Assembly (NCBI GenBank): GCA_030268105.1
Contig: BSDZ01000009.1
Location: forward strand, 2,245,501-2,309,500
Direction of reading: 5' to 3'
Origin: Volvox africanus
Taxonomy: Eukaryota; Chlorophyta; Chlorophyceae; Chlamydomonadales; Volvocaceae
Length of the DNA: 64,000 nucleotides
The position numbers and the translations under genes are program-made. Of this stretch, positions 1 through 12,700 are shown in pieces. The stretch's first letter is position 1. The number at the start of each line of letters is the position of its first letter. Under the pieces are notes generated by a model. That model ran no database searches and was not told the origin of the DNA. It was given only the letters and a program-made list of their open reading frames with translations.

Positions 1-1654
1 GATCTGCCTTGGCTTTTGCCGCCTTTACCTCACGGATTGTATTCCAGTCAACGGTATCCAGGTTATATCAAAACGACTATGAATGTTTCAGGTGAAAAAT
101 TGGAGATCCAGTCCAATTGCGCTCCGTACTCACATGAGTCGTTACTGTGGTCGTCGACGCTTCGTCGTTGCGCTGACCACCACACGTTGACACAACCTTT
201 ACAACGTCCGCGTCCGGCCGCAAAGGGATGCCCGGTGTTGCACATAATCCATTACCTGCACTTCGCTCTACGGTAAGCTCAAGAACCATGACCAATTTAT
301 GTCTTTTGCCGGATTTGCGCGCCAAAGCTGTCGGCAAAACTTGAGCTGTCGCTTAACCACGGCTAAGATGAATCTCTTGTGCGTTATGGTGAATCCAATA
401 TCTTCTATAAGCTAGTGGAAACCTCTCCGAAGTTAGCCTATGGAGCTGCAGTGTCAGCAGGCGCCGTCAGTTGGCGCTGTCAACACTGGGTTCGTTTATT
501 TTATACAAACTTAAACTTATATTAGAATGCCCCGTTGGCCGCATTTGATATTCAACATTTGTGAAAGATCACAAACGCACAAATGCACAAATGCTCGGTC
601 CAACCGGTCTGCGGTTCGTAATTTGTCGGTCTGGCCTTTTTAGTGTGTTACGTTGCAACTTACTGGCTAACGTGATGGAAGCTTTGATTAATGAAAAATC
701 CAAGCTTCAAAGATGTGCTCTTGCCGTTGTAAGGTGCTTGACAAGGCTGGAGTTGTGAAGACGCGAAACATTTATTCAGGCACATGAGTTGCTTTCCCAA
801 GCATAGGGCTATCAGAATGAGCCAACAGAAATTATAATCTGCCATCTGCTACGTTGTTTGTTGTTCTGTTCTTGCGTCCTTGGATATGCCACCAACCGCC
901 CAAACGGTAGCTAACTGTCCCGCCAAACCACTGCAACTGTAGCTATCGGTCTCTTACGTTTAGCACTCTCCCCAAGGGGTCCCCTTCTTGGGTTCACCTC
1001 TTGACCGGCCCCCAGCGGGCGATGCCGGCGAAGCGGCGACCGGCGACAATGACGCTGCTCATGCGATATAACGAGTTGAAGGCAAGTATTATAAGTGTCC
1101 AGGACAAGGAAACGAAACATCAATGAATTACACTATTTCTGTTCATAGGTCGCGTGGTGGGTTAGTGATTAAATGTTGACGATACTCAACTGTCTGTCGC
1201 GAAAATTATTGTTTGCGGGTACGAACAGCTGTGGGCGATTTGTCCTGGTGACATTGCAAGTGTCCTGGGATGCAGCTGTGGGCTAGCAGCGACATCAGGT
1301 GCAAGGAGATGGAAAGGTACACATGGAATTTAAGGTGGTTGAGCGGGAAGAAGTTAAAAGAAGTTGGATGGGGATAACCTCCGCACAATAAATTTGTTTT
1401 GTCTCCCACGTATAAGTTGGACCGTGTTGCGACCTCGGAAGAATACGCTTCCCTTTTCGTCAGCTCCCCTTGTTTGACATAACGACATGTTATGACCTCG
1501 TCGGCTTGAGCAGCTCTGACAGGTTGACTAATTATGTCAATGTATGTGACACCTTGCATAGTCAATTAATGAAATGGCAAGCATAACACGCGATAGGTAT
1601 GCACTAAATGTTGAATTTGTTCTTTGACAGAAGTCAGCATTCTGACTCCTGCAC
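1..1654. other. No confident gene
   Basis: I see no exon chain with good splice borders here. Open frames are short, and the longest (minus strand, about 1206-1565) has no recognisable motif. The stretch is AT-richer than the coding exons. It may hold the upstream part of the membrane-protein gene that starts at 1655, or plain intergenic DNA. Confidence 0.5.
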
Positions 1655-3906
1655 ATGACGCCACACAGGGGATGCCTTTACTATGTTCCATGGATTGCTA
1701 CATTATGCGTTTGCCTTGGAATAGCGAGCCTTGGCGTATGGTGCGTATAAACCTGCTGTTTGGCGGGCAGATGGTTGGAACTAATGCATTTTATATCAAA
1801 AACTACATAACAGGGCTTATTACACGAGGCGATGCAAAGACCTAACGCTGGAAGCTTTGGATGACCTTGGCATCAAGGCCAAAAATGTCGACCGTATTAA
1901 TATCGCGTTAATTGCAACTGCCATCACATATCTCGCCCTTGTCATGGTCATCTTCCTTATGAGCTTATGGAGATCGTTCATTGAAGCCGCACATGATGCA
2001 GTGGGTGAGTACCGTACGGACAACCTGGGCAGGTGGGCACTGGGGCCTAAGCGTCTAAATTCCTAGATCGGTTATTTCTTCCAGTACCTTACCTGCAAGG
2101 TGCAACTGCAACTCAAACATAGTGATGCCGCAGCCCTCTGAACACGCGCGCCTTACCAATGCCAGATCCGCAGCCCTCTCGTTCTCTTTGGTCACCCTCC
2201 GACGGTTCATCCTACCATCTGACTGCACGGGACTTGTTGCCCCTGTTCCTCCATCCACTCTTCTTCTGTCTTCCGTGTCTCCTGCCCGCGCCTCATGCCT
2301 CGTTGTCTCTCCTCCTCCCTCCTGCGCTTCTGCGCTTCTGCCCTGCCTCGATCCCACCGCAGGCCTTGTTTCCCGCGGTGCAATGGTATTTCTGGTTCTT
2401 AACTTCCTTTTCACAACCGGCTGGTGGATCACGATGATGTGGCTAGTGCTGCTGATCATGGGTAGGTAACTCGGTGTTGTCTAACGAAATAGCAACATCG
2501 GGAATGAGGGATGGCTGCTTGGTAGTTTTACCAGCCCGGTGGTTTTGAGGTTATGTGTTACAATTTTATCGATTGTCAGGAGGCTAGAAAGGTTGCGTTA
2601 CAGCTGAAAGTGATCATGCGTCATGTGAGTATGAATGCCCGGTCACATATGCACGCGTCCCGAATAACATATGATGTGCACATGCCTCTGGGGTAACTCG
2701 GCCTCTTTATACATAAACTTCTGGACGAGCCAGGAAACACGCTGTGGGCCACCTGCTTGTACATCTTGATCGGTTCCATCAAGAAGGCCAAAGAGGATAT
2801 CGCGAAGTTTGGCGCCGCCACCTGGCTGCCGTCCCGCAACCTGCCCTGCCCCGGGCAGTGCCTGGACCTCACCACCTTCACCTTCATCACCTCGGAGCTC
2901 AAGGTCAGTGCCCAATGCCTTCCATCGCAATGCGGTCAGCTGAGAGGGGAGAGGACGGGAGTTTAAAAAGCGAATGGGGAAAGGAGTGGTGGCCAATGGG
3001 CTGGCTGCATATCTAGACGCCTAGTCACAGACACCTATGCACACGACACACAAGTTTATGGTGGTGGTTTTAAAGGTTACTGCTGTGGTCATGACAGGAA
3101 AGCTGTGGGGCATGGTATCTAGGCCGCTGTTGGTGTACCTGTGCCTGTGCCTGGGAAGATGAAAACTGCTGGCAATGGTTTCAACTTGGTGCAGCAGCTG
3201 TGGAAACCAACAACGACAACCTAGGAGGGCAAGAATTTGACTATGGCAGACAACTTAACTTGTTACCAGCAGTCCCCCCTTGCGCCTGGCTACATCTTCT
3301 CCCACATGACCAGGGTTCGCTGTTGACCAGGGCCCCAACTTAAGCAGGGGCGCCGCTGTTGGTGCCTTCTTACCTGCCAACCCTTGTAGCCAAGTCTTGT
3401 GTCTCGTGTTATTTTGGCCGTGCCGCACTTTCAGGACGCGTGCATTTGTGATACCGACAAGCTGGAGGCGGCACGAGGGGCCTTCGACCATGCGTACGGC
3501 ATATTCCCGGGGATTGCCGTTGGTAACTTCGTCATGTTCGTCGCGGGTGTGTTGCTCCTGATGAACTTGGCATGTCAGGTCGGTCGATGGATTTGGGATT
3601 TGGGGGAATTTACTGTTTTTGCGAGGTTTACCTTGGAAAAGGCTCATGTCTTGCCTGTTGGCATGTGGCTTTATGCTGATATGAAGGTACCGCACTGCCC
3701 ATGCTGAATGAATATGCACCGCCTTAACTAAGGCCACGTATAAGGGCACATCAAGGATTTGTCATTACCGAACCCAATCAATGTTCCATTCCGTTTGGGG
3801 TTGCTGATCCTACCGGGCCCGTGTACCCAAATCGCAGTTCTCGCACGCAAAACGAGAGCGTGAGCTACTGTCCCGAATCACCGCCAAAGTGTACAGTGCG
3901 ATGTGA
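1655..3906 (+). CDS. Four-helix membrane protein, tetraspanin-like topology, unknown function
   Basis: The model has six exons: 1655-1740, 1829-2004, 2363-2461, 2734-2903, 3435-3578 and 3838-3906. Phases agree at every junction and give 247 residues. Hydrophobic segments lie near residues 9-28, 54-76, 94-120 and 204-225. Between the third and fourth is a loop of about 80 residues with scattered cysteines, including CPGQC and CIC. The tail after the last helix is short and charged (HAKRERELLSR). Four helices, a large Cys-bearing loop between helices 3 and 4 and a short tail match tetraspanin topology, but the CCG signature is missing, so family membership is only an inference. The chosen ATG lies just before the first helix; an earlier exon cannot be excluded because the base before 1669 could also be a splice acceptor. 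I do not recognise the family. Confidence 0.75.
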
Positions 3907-4736
3907 TTGTGTGGCGGGCGGGGCGGGAGGGTGGGTTATACTATTAGGTGCACAGGTGCGGAGTTGGCAAGAATCCGACATATTTGTCCCATGGGTCCGT
4001 GAGCCAATAAGACGTCGTGAAGAATATGGAAGAAGCATGTTCCGTAAACTGTATATAAGAGGGTCGAGTACAATCTATAAATGGGATAACAAGGGGATAA
4101 TGGGATGGTCTAGGCGATCCGAGGCAGAGTGGTGGAATTAATATTGTTGTTGTTGCTCGCCGAGAGATGACTGGTTGAGTGTCGCATGCTGGATTTCGGC
4201 GTTTCGCACATGTCATAATACATAACGCCCGTCATAATGCCTACAGTAACTTGACCGTGACGCTCATATATATCAGAAGACTGCGGCGTTTTAGATCAAC
4301 AATATACCTCAATAGAAGGGGGATGGGGAGGGCGTAATCAGGCGCTTTAATTGAATAAAATCGATAGATTGCTGATTAAATATGTTGTGGGTTTTGGAGG
4401 ATCTCTGTATAGCTGTTTGGCGAATTGTCTCTGTGGCTGTTCTTCGCGACGTGGCATTTTTTATCCTGCACAAAGGCGCGGATTTAGGCTTCCCCCTAGT
4501 TTCCTAGATCTCCTAGCTTGTTGGCTAGTTCTTCGCGTATTGGCTATTGAAGGTTCTAGTCCATGTAAAAGGATCCCAGGGTCCAAGTAACGTTATCTGA
4601 GCGTTGATGGTCACGGACGCTTGTTCATGATTGGGATGGCACTTTCTGATATCTATGGCTCCATGGGTCACCCGTCGCCGCAGGCTCCGATCCTACGAAC
4701 CACAATGATCAAATGCAGTTCGTGGTAACGGTGTAA
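3907..4736. other. Spacer, probably 3' UTR plus intergenic
   Basis: No exon is seen. A TGTAA at 4564-4568 could serve as the poly(A) signal of the preceding membrane-protein gene, which would imply a 3' UTR of about 650 bases. A palindromic CCCATGGGTC occurs near 3989. Confidence 0.4.
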
Positions 4737-5222
4737 GGGGCCATTTGCATATGAGTTGAGAAATTCGAGTGAGTGAAAAACGCGAGTGAGTGTTCATTCA
4801 CATTGAGTCGAAATTATGCACTTTCACAAAAACTCATGTTTTAAAACTCGTGAGTTCAAAAAATGGAAAGTCTCGGAAATACGACATTGAAATGAGTTGT
4901 GAAAGAGAGTTGCGAAAGGTGATTGCTATTTTCGGCCGTCGCCGCAAGCATATGCCTGCAACTATAATATCCAGTCTTCACACGAAAGAACAGAGCATAG
5001 TACCTGGCAGATCTATCGAACTACCTGGCCCGAGGTCAGAGTTGCAAATGCTGCAACGCACATTTCTGTCACTCAATGTCAACGCACAAGACATCTCAGC
5101 TTTCATGTTTTTTTAGTCGTATTCGGTCCGGAATTGAAACACATGGGGTAATCTCACAACTCATGTTCACTCAGGGCCTTTCACGACTCTCGTGGGATGC
5201 ACTTTCTTATGTAAATGGCACC
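4737..5222. mobile_element. Harbinger-like MITE with TAA target duplication
   Basis: The left end reads GGGGCCATTTGCATA. The right end, read on the other strand, is GGTGCCATTTACATA, so 13 of 15 positions agree as terminal inverted repeats. The element is flanked by TAA on both sides (4734-4736 and 5223-5225), which is the 3-bp target duplication used by PIF/Harbinger transposons. Inside there is no transposase. Instead there are loosely repeated GAGTGAGTG and ACTCATG-type words that also occur in inverted orientation near the right end. At 486 bp it is the size of a non-autonomous miniature element. Assignment to Harbinger rests on the TAA duplication and GG-starting ends only. Confidence 0.6.
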
Positions 5223-5416
5223 TAACATTCGGCTGAGATACTATGTTTTGATCCTAGTAAATATTTTTTGTTGTTTTTCATACTAGCGATCCAAAGTTGC
5301 AGGAGCCCTGTTCACCGTCAATCCGGAAGGGGGTAATAGTACAAACGCTTCTAGGTACGGAGCTACCCAATATACTTAGTGAATTGTGAACAGGATAGCA
5401 AAAGGACGGTATAAAA

Positions 5417-7563
5417 ATGTTGGTCGCTCGGTCTGGAACCACGGTGGCTTCTCGGTCGCGGTCTGCCCGGCGACCAGCTCGATCCACGGTGGTGGTCCAG
5501 GCTGAGTTGCCCCGTTGGCCTTTAATTTTCAAGGCGCTGACAGATGCCAAGATCGAAACCATTTCACCCCAGGAGGCGAAAGCTCGCATCGACAGCGGTG
5601 AGTTACAATTCCGGCTTGCAAAGGCTCTGTTCGCCGAACATGTGTGAAAAGTATGAGAGTATATTTCCTTTTTCAGATAATGCAATTGGATCTTGACGAT
5701 ACGCAGCTTCTTGGGAGATCTTATTAAGGGACGACTCCTAAGCATTTTGCTAGATGTTTAGTGAGGGGAATTCTTCATCTTATAAACTGCTTGATAATTT
5801 ATGCCATAAAATTTGATGTATTTGCTGCTTTGAATGATCCAGTGCTTGGTAGCGTGTTTGTAACACCTAACGTTGCATTAAAATCAGCAACTCTCTGATA
5901 CGACTGCCTCAAGGACTTCGTCCATTGTTTTTATTGCTGCTCTGATTCAGGAGCGTGGATCTTGGCAGATGTGAGGCTGAAGGAGCAGCATGAGGCTGGC
6001 CACCCCGAGGGCGCTGTGTCCGTGCCCATTTATGAGGTAGGTCCACAGCATGCAGCGCCGTATCAACTACCAAAAGTGTATTGAAGGCATAGCGGTAGAA
6101 GGGGCGGAGGTTAATCCTCCAAGGATAGGTCTTAGGGGCCATATCCGTTGAACGCCATATCTCACCGCCTATTTTGTCATGTCGAACTCCGTCTCTCGCT
6201 CCCCGCCCCAAACCCATTTCTGGACAGACCATTGACCTTGCGGGGGCTGACCTACGGAAGATGCTCAAGGCATTTATGTACAAGTGAGTGTTGAAGTACT
6301 ACGCACAATACTCTCCAGAGCTTCGTTTGCAGTGTACTAAAGGACGCATTCTCATCGACCCCCTCGATCATATGTGTTGCCAATAACCGCCAACTCCTAC
6401 AACATCAACTGTTGAAACTATACTCCGTACGCTTAAACCGAGTTCTTGTATAGGTCCAACGGCGTCAACCCCGTGGATCCGAACCCTGCTTTTGTGGAGC
6501 AGCTTAAGGCGGCAGTGCGCGCCGCTGAGGCTAAGGTGCCAGTGCAGGGCGTGATTACGTGTTGTGAAGCTGGCGGTACGTTGAAGCCCTCCATTAACTT
6601 CCCCGAGGGCAAGCCAAGCCGATCGCTGCAGGCCGCCTACCGCGTCATGACAGAGCGGCTAGTGCCCAAGGTGGCGCATCTGGGTAAGCGAATGGAACGA
6701 GTGATGGAAAGGAGGGATAGGTTCAGCAAGCCTAGGGTGGGCCCGTACTAATGGGCCACCAACGGACCAAAAGGCAGTCACATTTTGCACGTCTGGGGTG
6801 ATTTTCGCGGCGCTCGCGCATCACCATCGAGTGGGTACCGTTCATTCGTCCTTATCCCTTCATTCCCGCCATTTCTTTCTCCCCCGTGCGCCGTGGGCCC
6901 TGCTCCGTGCCGCCGTCCCCTCACTCACGCACAGAACGCGGCGTGTTCGGGTGGTACCAGGCAGACCTCCCGATGGAGGGAGATTACACGCCGGATCTTG
7001 GTCGCACGCCCATGGTGCGTGAGATGGGGATATGGAGCGGTTTTGAGCGTTTCAATGTTTTGGTATTTGCTACGCGACGGAATGGACGGAGAGAGAAATT
7101 AATTATAGGAGACTATGATGCTTTTTTCATTTATTGGGCTGACGTCGCGACGAATGGACGTCGGCACGCTCCTCATTTTCTAGTCCACTACTCATCAAGA
7201 TTAGGGGCACGGCACAGTACTGACACCACGGTACGCAACAGCAAACATTGAATCCATTTGCGACATGGCGTTCCTGTCGTCTGCAGGCTGCGGCCGAGCC
7301 CACCCTTCAGCGACTTAACCAGGAGCGGGGCTACGAGATGCGACCAGAGGTGCGGCGTTAAGGGTGTTTGGTAAGGGGCGATAAGGGACGGTGGTATGCC
7401 GTGACAAGGAGGGCATGGGAACTTGGGCGGGAAAAAACGGCGATATCCGAATATATACGGGTGCGCATCGAGAACTACTCCCTCGCCATAGCTGTCATCG
7501 CTTGTCACTGCTTTGCCGCAGGATAAGCCAGTCGATTCCAGTAAGAAGCTCTGGCCCTGGTGA
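5417..7563 (+). CDS. Chloroplast rhodanese-like domain protein (STR14-like)
   Basis: The seven exons are 5417-5597, 5951-6036, 6228-6283, 6454-6683, 6935-7014, 7287-7349 and 7522-7563, in phase throughout, for 245 residues. The first 30 or so residues are rich in Arg, Ser, Ala and Val with no acids, as in a chloroplast transit peptide. The rhodanese domain follows: WILADVRLKEQHEAGHPEGA is the conserved first half (DVR, then H-x-G). VITCCEAGGTLKPS is the active-site loop and GKPSRSLQAAYRVM the helix after it. The CxxGGTxKP...SRS pattern is that of plant plastid single-domain rhodaneses such as Arabidopsis STR14, whose sulphur substrate is not established. GVFGWYQADLP corresponds to the usual end of the domain (a W in G-x-x-x-W-x-x-x-G-L-P). 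The protein ends KKLWPW. A TGTAA at 7891-7895 is a plausible poly(A) signal. Confidence 0.85.
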
Positions 7564-9797
7564 AGCGACCCTGTCTACTTCGCCTGTGTGTCTGTTACTG
7601 AGCTGCTGATCTGCCGGATGTTTGGCGGCTACTGCACCAGAAAGAGAGAGAGAGAAAGCGACGCGCTACCACTTTTTCAGCAGTCTGCATTTTTGTAGTA
7701 TGGTATGGTTTCGGTAGGTACGTTACCGCACCGAAACCATAAACGGAATTCAGTAGCTTTAGGTGCAGCGTGCCCCCCGAAGGTCAGCGCCGCCCCAGCA
7801 TGCCAGGTCCTACCTGAGTACCTGACCGTGTCGGCGTACAATTGATCTCTGCCGTTTGATTTCCTGCTTGTCCTCGCTTCTTTGACATCCTGTAAAAGCT
7901 CTGCATACCACCGTACATGACATTGCTTTGTTGTGCCGCCAGCCCGTTTGGTTTGGCTTGGTGTGGAGGTCATTTCGCCCCTGTGAAGGTAGTGGAGGAA
8001 GTGTGGCAGCTGGTAGACCGCCATCGGACAGTGTTCGACGTTTTGTTGGTGGGCGTCTCCCTCCCACTTATGCGCTGTCTACCGTGATGTGCGTTGTCGG
8101 AGAGAAGCACTGTCGGAACGCGCTTGTTATGTGGGGAGTGCTTGTGCGGTCTCCTGGATGTGTATGTGTGTGTTTTGTGTGTTTAATTATTAGCATTGCA
8201 GTTCGTAGCCCCGTAGCCCCGTAGAGGAAACCAGTGTCCACAATGTCGAGGGGCGACGAGTATTCGATGAATTCGGATGTAAAGGCGCACGGAAGCGCTC
8301 TGTTATTAGCCAGACCCTCACAGCAGAGTCACAACCCTGATTGCCTTTTGTGACGAGAGATGTGGGTATTGGATTTGTTGCAGTTTGTCTTTTCTTGGTT
8401 TGGCGTCGCAATAACGCCCCCGTAGCCCGGATCTTGAGGTGTATTAGGAGGAGGTTAGGATGGTTAAGACTCGCTTTAAGCTTCTCATGGTTAGATAGGG
8501 TCCCACAACAAATCCAGGGAACCAAACGCACCCAGTACAAGGGTGCGCAAATGGGTTTGCGCACACTCCATGGCAACAGGTTCTATCGCTGATTGCATAC
8601 GCGAATGAACAGAAGTGGCAGAACGGGCGTCTGCGTTGACTTGTTGGCTCTGGAACAACCCAGTCACCAAGCTACTTCTCTAATCATGCGGCTGCTCTTT
8701 CTGTGCCGTTCCCCCTGCGTGGTCTTCCCCCCACACACACATTCAACCTTTTTGACTGCAAATTTTGCGTTAAAAGGTGTGAAAACGGGTGAGTGGCGCA
8801 CATGTGTACGTGCAGTGCTTGTATTGGATGCCGTCAGGTATTCTGTGCACAGCCGAGGAACGCGCAATCTGCAGTCCAATACAGAATTGATCTGGGTTTG
8901 GGCTCGAACTTGTGCACGGACTCGGTATGCATCCCTGGTGCATTTTATCTGGATTTACATCCACAGGGTGACACGCGTTCACAACCGGGACCGCGAAGTA
9001 GAATATGTTATTCGGGATGGCGAACATTCGGGCACCGATGCTGCTGCGGATGCTGTTGCGCTGTTTTTCGTCTCTGCATCCAGACCTCTAAAGAATAACA
9101 CGTAATGTGTGTATGTGTGTGTGTGTTCTGCTTCGGGTCGTCTTTGTAGTAGTCCTCAGGGCACTTTAGCGCGCACGTGGCCGCTTGAAGTTTATGAGTG
9201 CAGCAGGCATTGCATATCACAAGCTCAGGAGCTATGAGGACAGCGAAGACAGATGAGCTTGCTGGGGTGCAAACAAGGACTAATACACTACTTTATACGG
9301 TTTTATATGCATGTTGACAAATGGACAAGCAGGATAGTTGCTTGCAACAACGTAGGCGCTCCTCTCGCCAAAATAGCTACCTATGCATGAATTTAAATGG
9401 GCTGAAGTAAGGCGCCAGGCTTCTTAGTTACCCGCTTAACGCTGTCTCCTTGCAATTGGAGTGCCTAAAGTATACTGTAATGTATGACATTATCGAATGC
9501 GCACCGTCCAAACATACAGCAATGCCATCTGCATGTACTACCCTCCCTGCTACAAATCAGAAACCAGGTATCACAGTACGGCGTGGATAGTTCGAGCTCA
9601 AACTTGGCACCTGGCCATCAATATTCCGTATGATAAACTGTCCAGCATGCATTTTCTACAAGGGCAGGTCAAGACCTGATCGCGCTTAGTAACCTCTCGA
9701 CGAAGAATTTTGAAGATTGACCATGGACTTGCACGTTATGTCCAGGAATGAAATAATCACGTATTGAAACTCTCTACAAACGTCACTGGTGGTAGTC
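7564..9797. other. 3' UTR and intergenic spacer, no confident gene
   Basis: A TGTAA at 7891-7895 lies about 330 bases after the rhodanese stop. A perfect 11-bp hairpin is annotated separately. Several open frames occur, the longest on the plus strand at 8593-9105, but they show no motif and consist of mixed GT/CA-rich sequence. A short GT-rich tract lies near 9108-9127. Confidence 0.5.
7705..7740. repeat. Perfect 11-bp inverted repeat (hairpin)
   Basis: ATGGTTTCGGT at 7705-7715 is complemented by ACCGAAACCAT at 7730-7740, with a 14-base loop. It lies in the probable 3' UTR of the rhodanese gene. Confidence 0.7.
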
Positions 9798-12700
9798 ATG
9801 GACTTCGAACTTGCACCGGATGATGCGATGCCTGAGGCGCCGGCTCCCCGGGGCAAAGCCTATGTTCGTGACAGATATAAAATACCCGGGTAAGCTTAGG
9901 TAGAAGATACTTGGGAGCAAATATTGCAGCGCAGGGCAACATGCGGACCTGCCATGCCTTCGAATAGCGCAAGCTGAATGGCGTCCACTAAAACAACTTT
10001 GAAAGTCATCACAATGCGCAACGAGGGATTCTCCTTTGCAGATGGAACAACCCGCCCGGCAACCTTGTGGTGGTATATTTGGAGGCTTGCGAGCGGCACA
10101 AGGTCCCGGCCAATAGCGCCGTTATTGCTCAGGTCCGGCGTTGAGACACTTTGTCCAGGGGGAGTATCGTTAGGTACCGTCAATAAATCTGGGAGCTTCC
10201 ATCACTCGAACTTCGAACTAGGCCCAGCGATCCTGGTTCCCTTAGTAAACAGTCCAGGGGACCTGGATAGCGTGCAGGACACGGGTGCTTCCAGGTCAGG
10301 CTGAAGCAATAGCAGCAATCGGAATCGCTTCAGCTCAGCCATGGATGGCTGCGGGTCGCCGCACTAAGCTATTATCGCAAATCCGGAAACCAAACCGCTG
10401 GCTGAGAGGGGAAGGACCATATGTGACGTGCTCAACACGGTCACCACCATGCGATTTCCTCTGTCTCATTCCCACCTTACCAGCCAATGCTTTCCTTACC
10501 TCGTGATCTTTCGTCTCCAATTGTCCCACTCATCTCCGCAATGCCAGCCATAGCACGCCCATTTTCCCGTATTTCACCTTTCCCTTCTTTCCCGTCCCCG
10601 TCTCCTTCTCACCTCTACCACAGCTCCAACGGCGCGTCCGGCTGATGCAGCCCGGCCCTTGGCAGCGCATCACTCCACCAGAACAGTCCTCGTCTGCACC
10701 TCCTCTTGCCGCCGCCTCTGGGACAGCGAGCCCACCCGGCGGCGCCTCCCGACTCAGCCCCAGCCGCTCATCTAGCCCCACGGTCAGCTACGCTCCCAGC
10801 CCCTCCCCAAGCCACAGTGCCCTCCCTAGCAACAACCCCAGCGGATACATCCACAGCCCCAGCCAGCCCCTCTCCGCCATCTCCAGTCATATGGCTGTAG
10901 CAGCCGCCGCCCAGACCTCTCAGGAGCTCCGAGACCTGATTCAGGCGCACGTGTACCCGTTGACGCTCTCCCCAGCGATGCGGCCCGGCACCACTGGCGG
11001 CACAAGGCCCAGCTCTGAGAACCACGCGGAAACGGTGACGGCAGCGGCGCTGGCGCTGGCCGTGGGGCCGCCAAACGGCCAGATGTACTCAGCTAAGGCG
11101 GTGGCGCATGTGTGTCAACTGGTGGACCCCAGGTGGGTCATTCAGGGAAGTCAGGGAATCAACGGACCCGGTCCCAGAAACACATCCAGGGGGTCATTGC
11201 TCACCTAAAAACCACGTTACACACATGTACACACATATACACACAGTCACGGCGACAGGATCGGGGGTGGGTCGTGATGGTGGATGCTGTGGAAGGAATG
11301 AGCTAGGGAGTTGCTGGAGTACCCTGTGGGGGTGCTTGCATCTGGGGACTGGGGGATGGCGGGTAGGGGTGGAACACGGGTCGGAGTGGGTCTGGAGTAT
11401 GTGCGCGAGAGTAATTCTGGACGGCCAGTTATCTGTGCGCGCATTGCACCCCGTTTGGTGTTGCTCTGGATATCACCGACCGGGGCCAAGTCCGCGAAAT
11501 CGTACGGCCTAAGCTGTCCCTCACAGCACAACCGATACCGAATTCAACTGTGACCGCTGGTAGGCTTAGGGTTTAGGGATTCGACGGCACCGAATCTTCG
11601 TTACTTCGTCGTTATACACTCTCTCCTTTCCTTCCGCTTCTCTGACCTCATTTCCTCCGTTGCCCGTGTCTGTTCATATAAAAGTGATATTCACTAAAAC
11701 CCCTGAGGCCCTAGTCCCCTGGGGTCCTTGTGGCCCGGTGTCTGCTGTGCCTCCATTTTTCCCCCGCCCACTCGCCCCCCTCAACACCCAACCCCTCTGT
11801 GACCAGAACCACCTGGGAGCAACAGCTGGGCTCTGCAGGTCTGCCCCCGAACAGCCGCATAATCAGCGAGGAAGATTTCTCGCGGCTGTTGGAGGCGGCA
11901 GCCGCATCGGCCTCGCTGGGGGAGCTGCGGCAAGCGGCACTGGAGGTGCTGTCGCGACCCGTGGGTCACGGCACACTGGACTTGGAGGGGCTCGCGGGCG
12001 CGCTGTTCGACTACCTGGACGTCTCCGGGCAGGTGTGGAGGGTTTGGAGTTCTAGTGGTTGAGCGCTATAGGACTTGCACCTACCCAACCGAGTCAGTGC
12101 GTCCATGTGATTGCAAGGAGTGTGTGTTTGTGTATGTAGCTGATAAAGTCGACAGTTTATGCGGGCTTATGCTTGCTGGCGAGAGAGCAACAGGTTCTGG
12201 TGATCCTTTCGGGATGAAAAATTGTGGATGCTTTGGAAGGGGAATACAAAAAATATTTCTTATTTAAATTATTTGTTTCCGCCATATTGCGTTGGTGATG
12301 CATCGTGCAATTGTGTGTAATGTGTGTAGTGTGTAGGAGAGGGTTGGGAGCTGGGGGCAAGGGGTTGGGGCCCCACGTGGGGGGCCAGGAACGCGGCCGA
12401 CGCAGTAACATGTAAAGCCACCGTCCAAGGGATTGGATAAAGCCACCACTGCCAAGGGATTGCAGGCAAGGGCCCCTTTTGGGGGGCAGAACTAAGAGCT
12501 TGCACGGTGAAGCTGAGTACGCGGCAAGGGGGCTGAGTGAGCCTTCCCCATCATCATGCATATGCGCAGGTTAGAAACATAGAAGGACATATATCGTCTT
12601 TCAGCTTTTACCTGTAACGGCTATTCCGCCAGTACTACACAGCTGCCACATCACGACTGACCTCGTATTTTGCGTGATAACGCCCTTCGGGGGCACGTGC

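Noticed and set aside
8593..9105. 170-codon plus-strand ORF after the rhodanese gene
   Set aside because: No motif or splice context; likely spacer.
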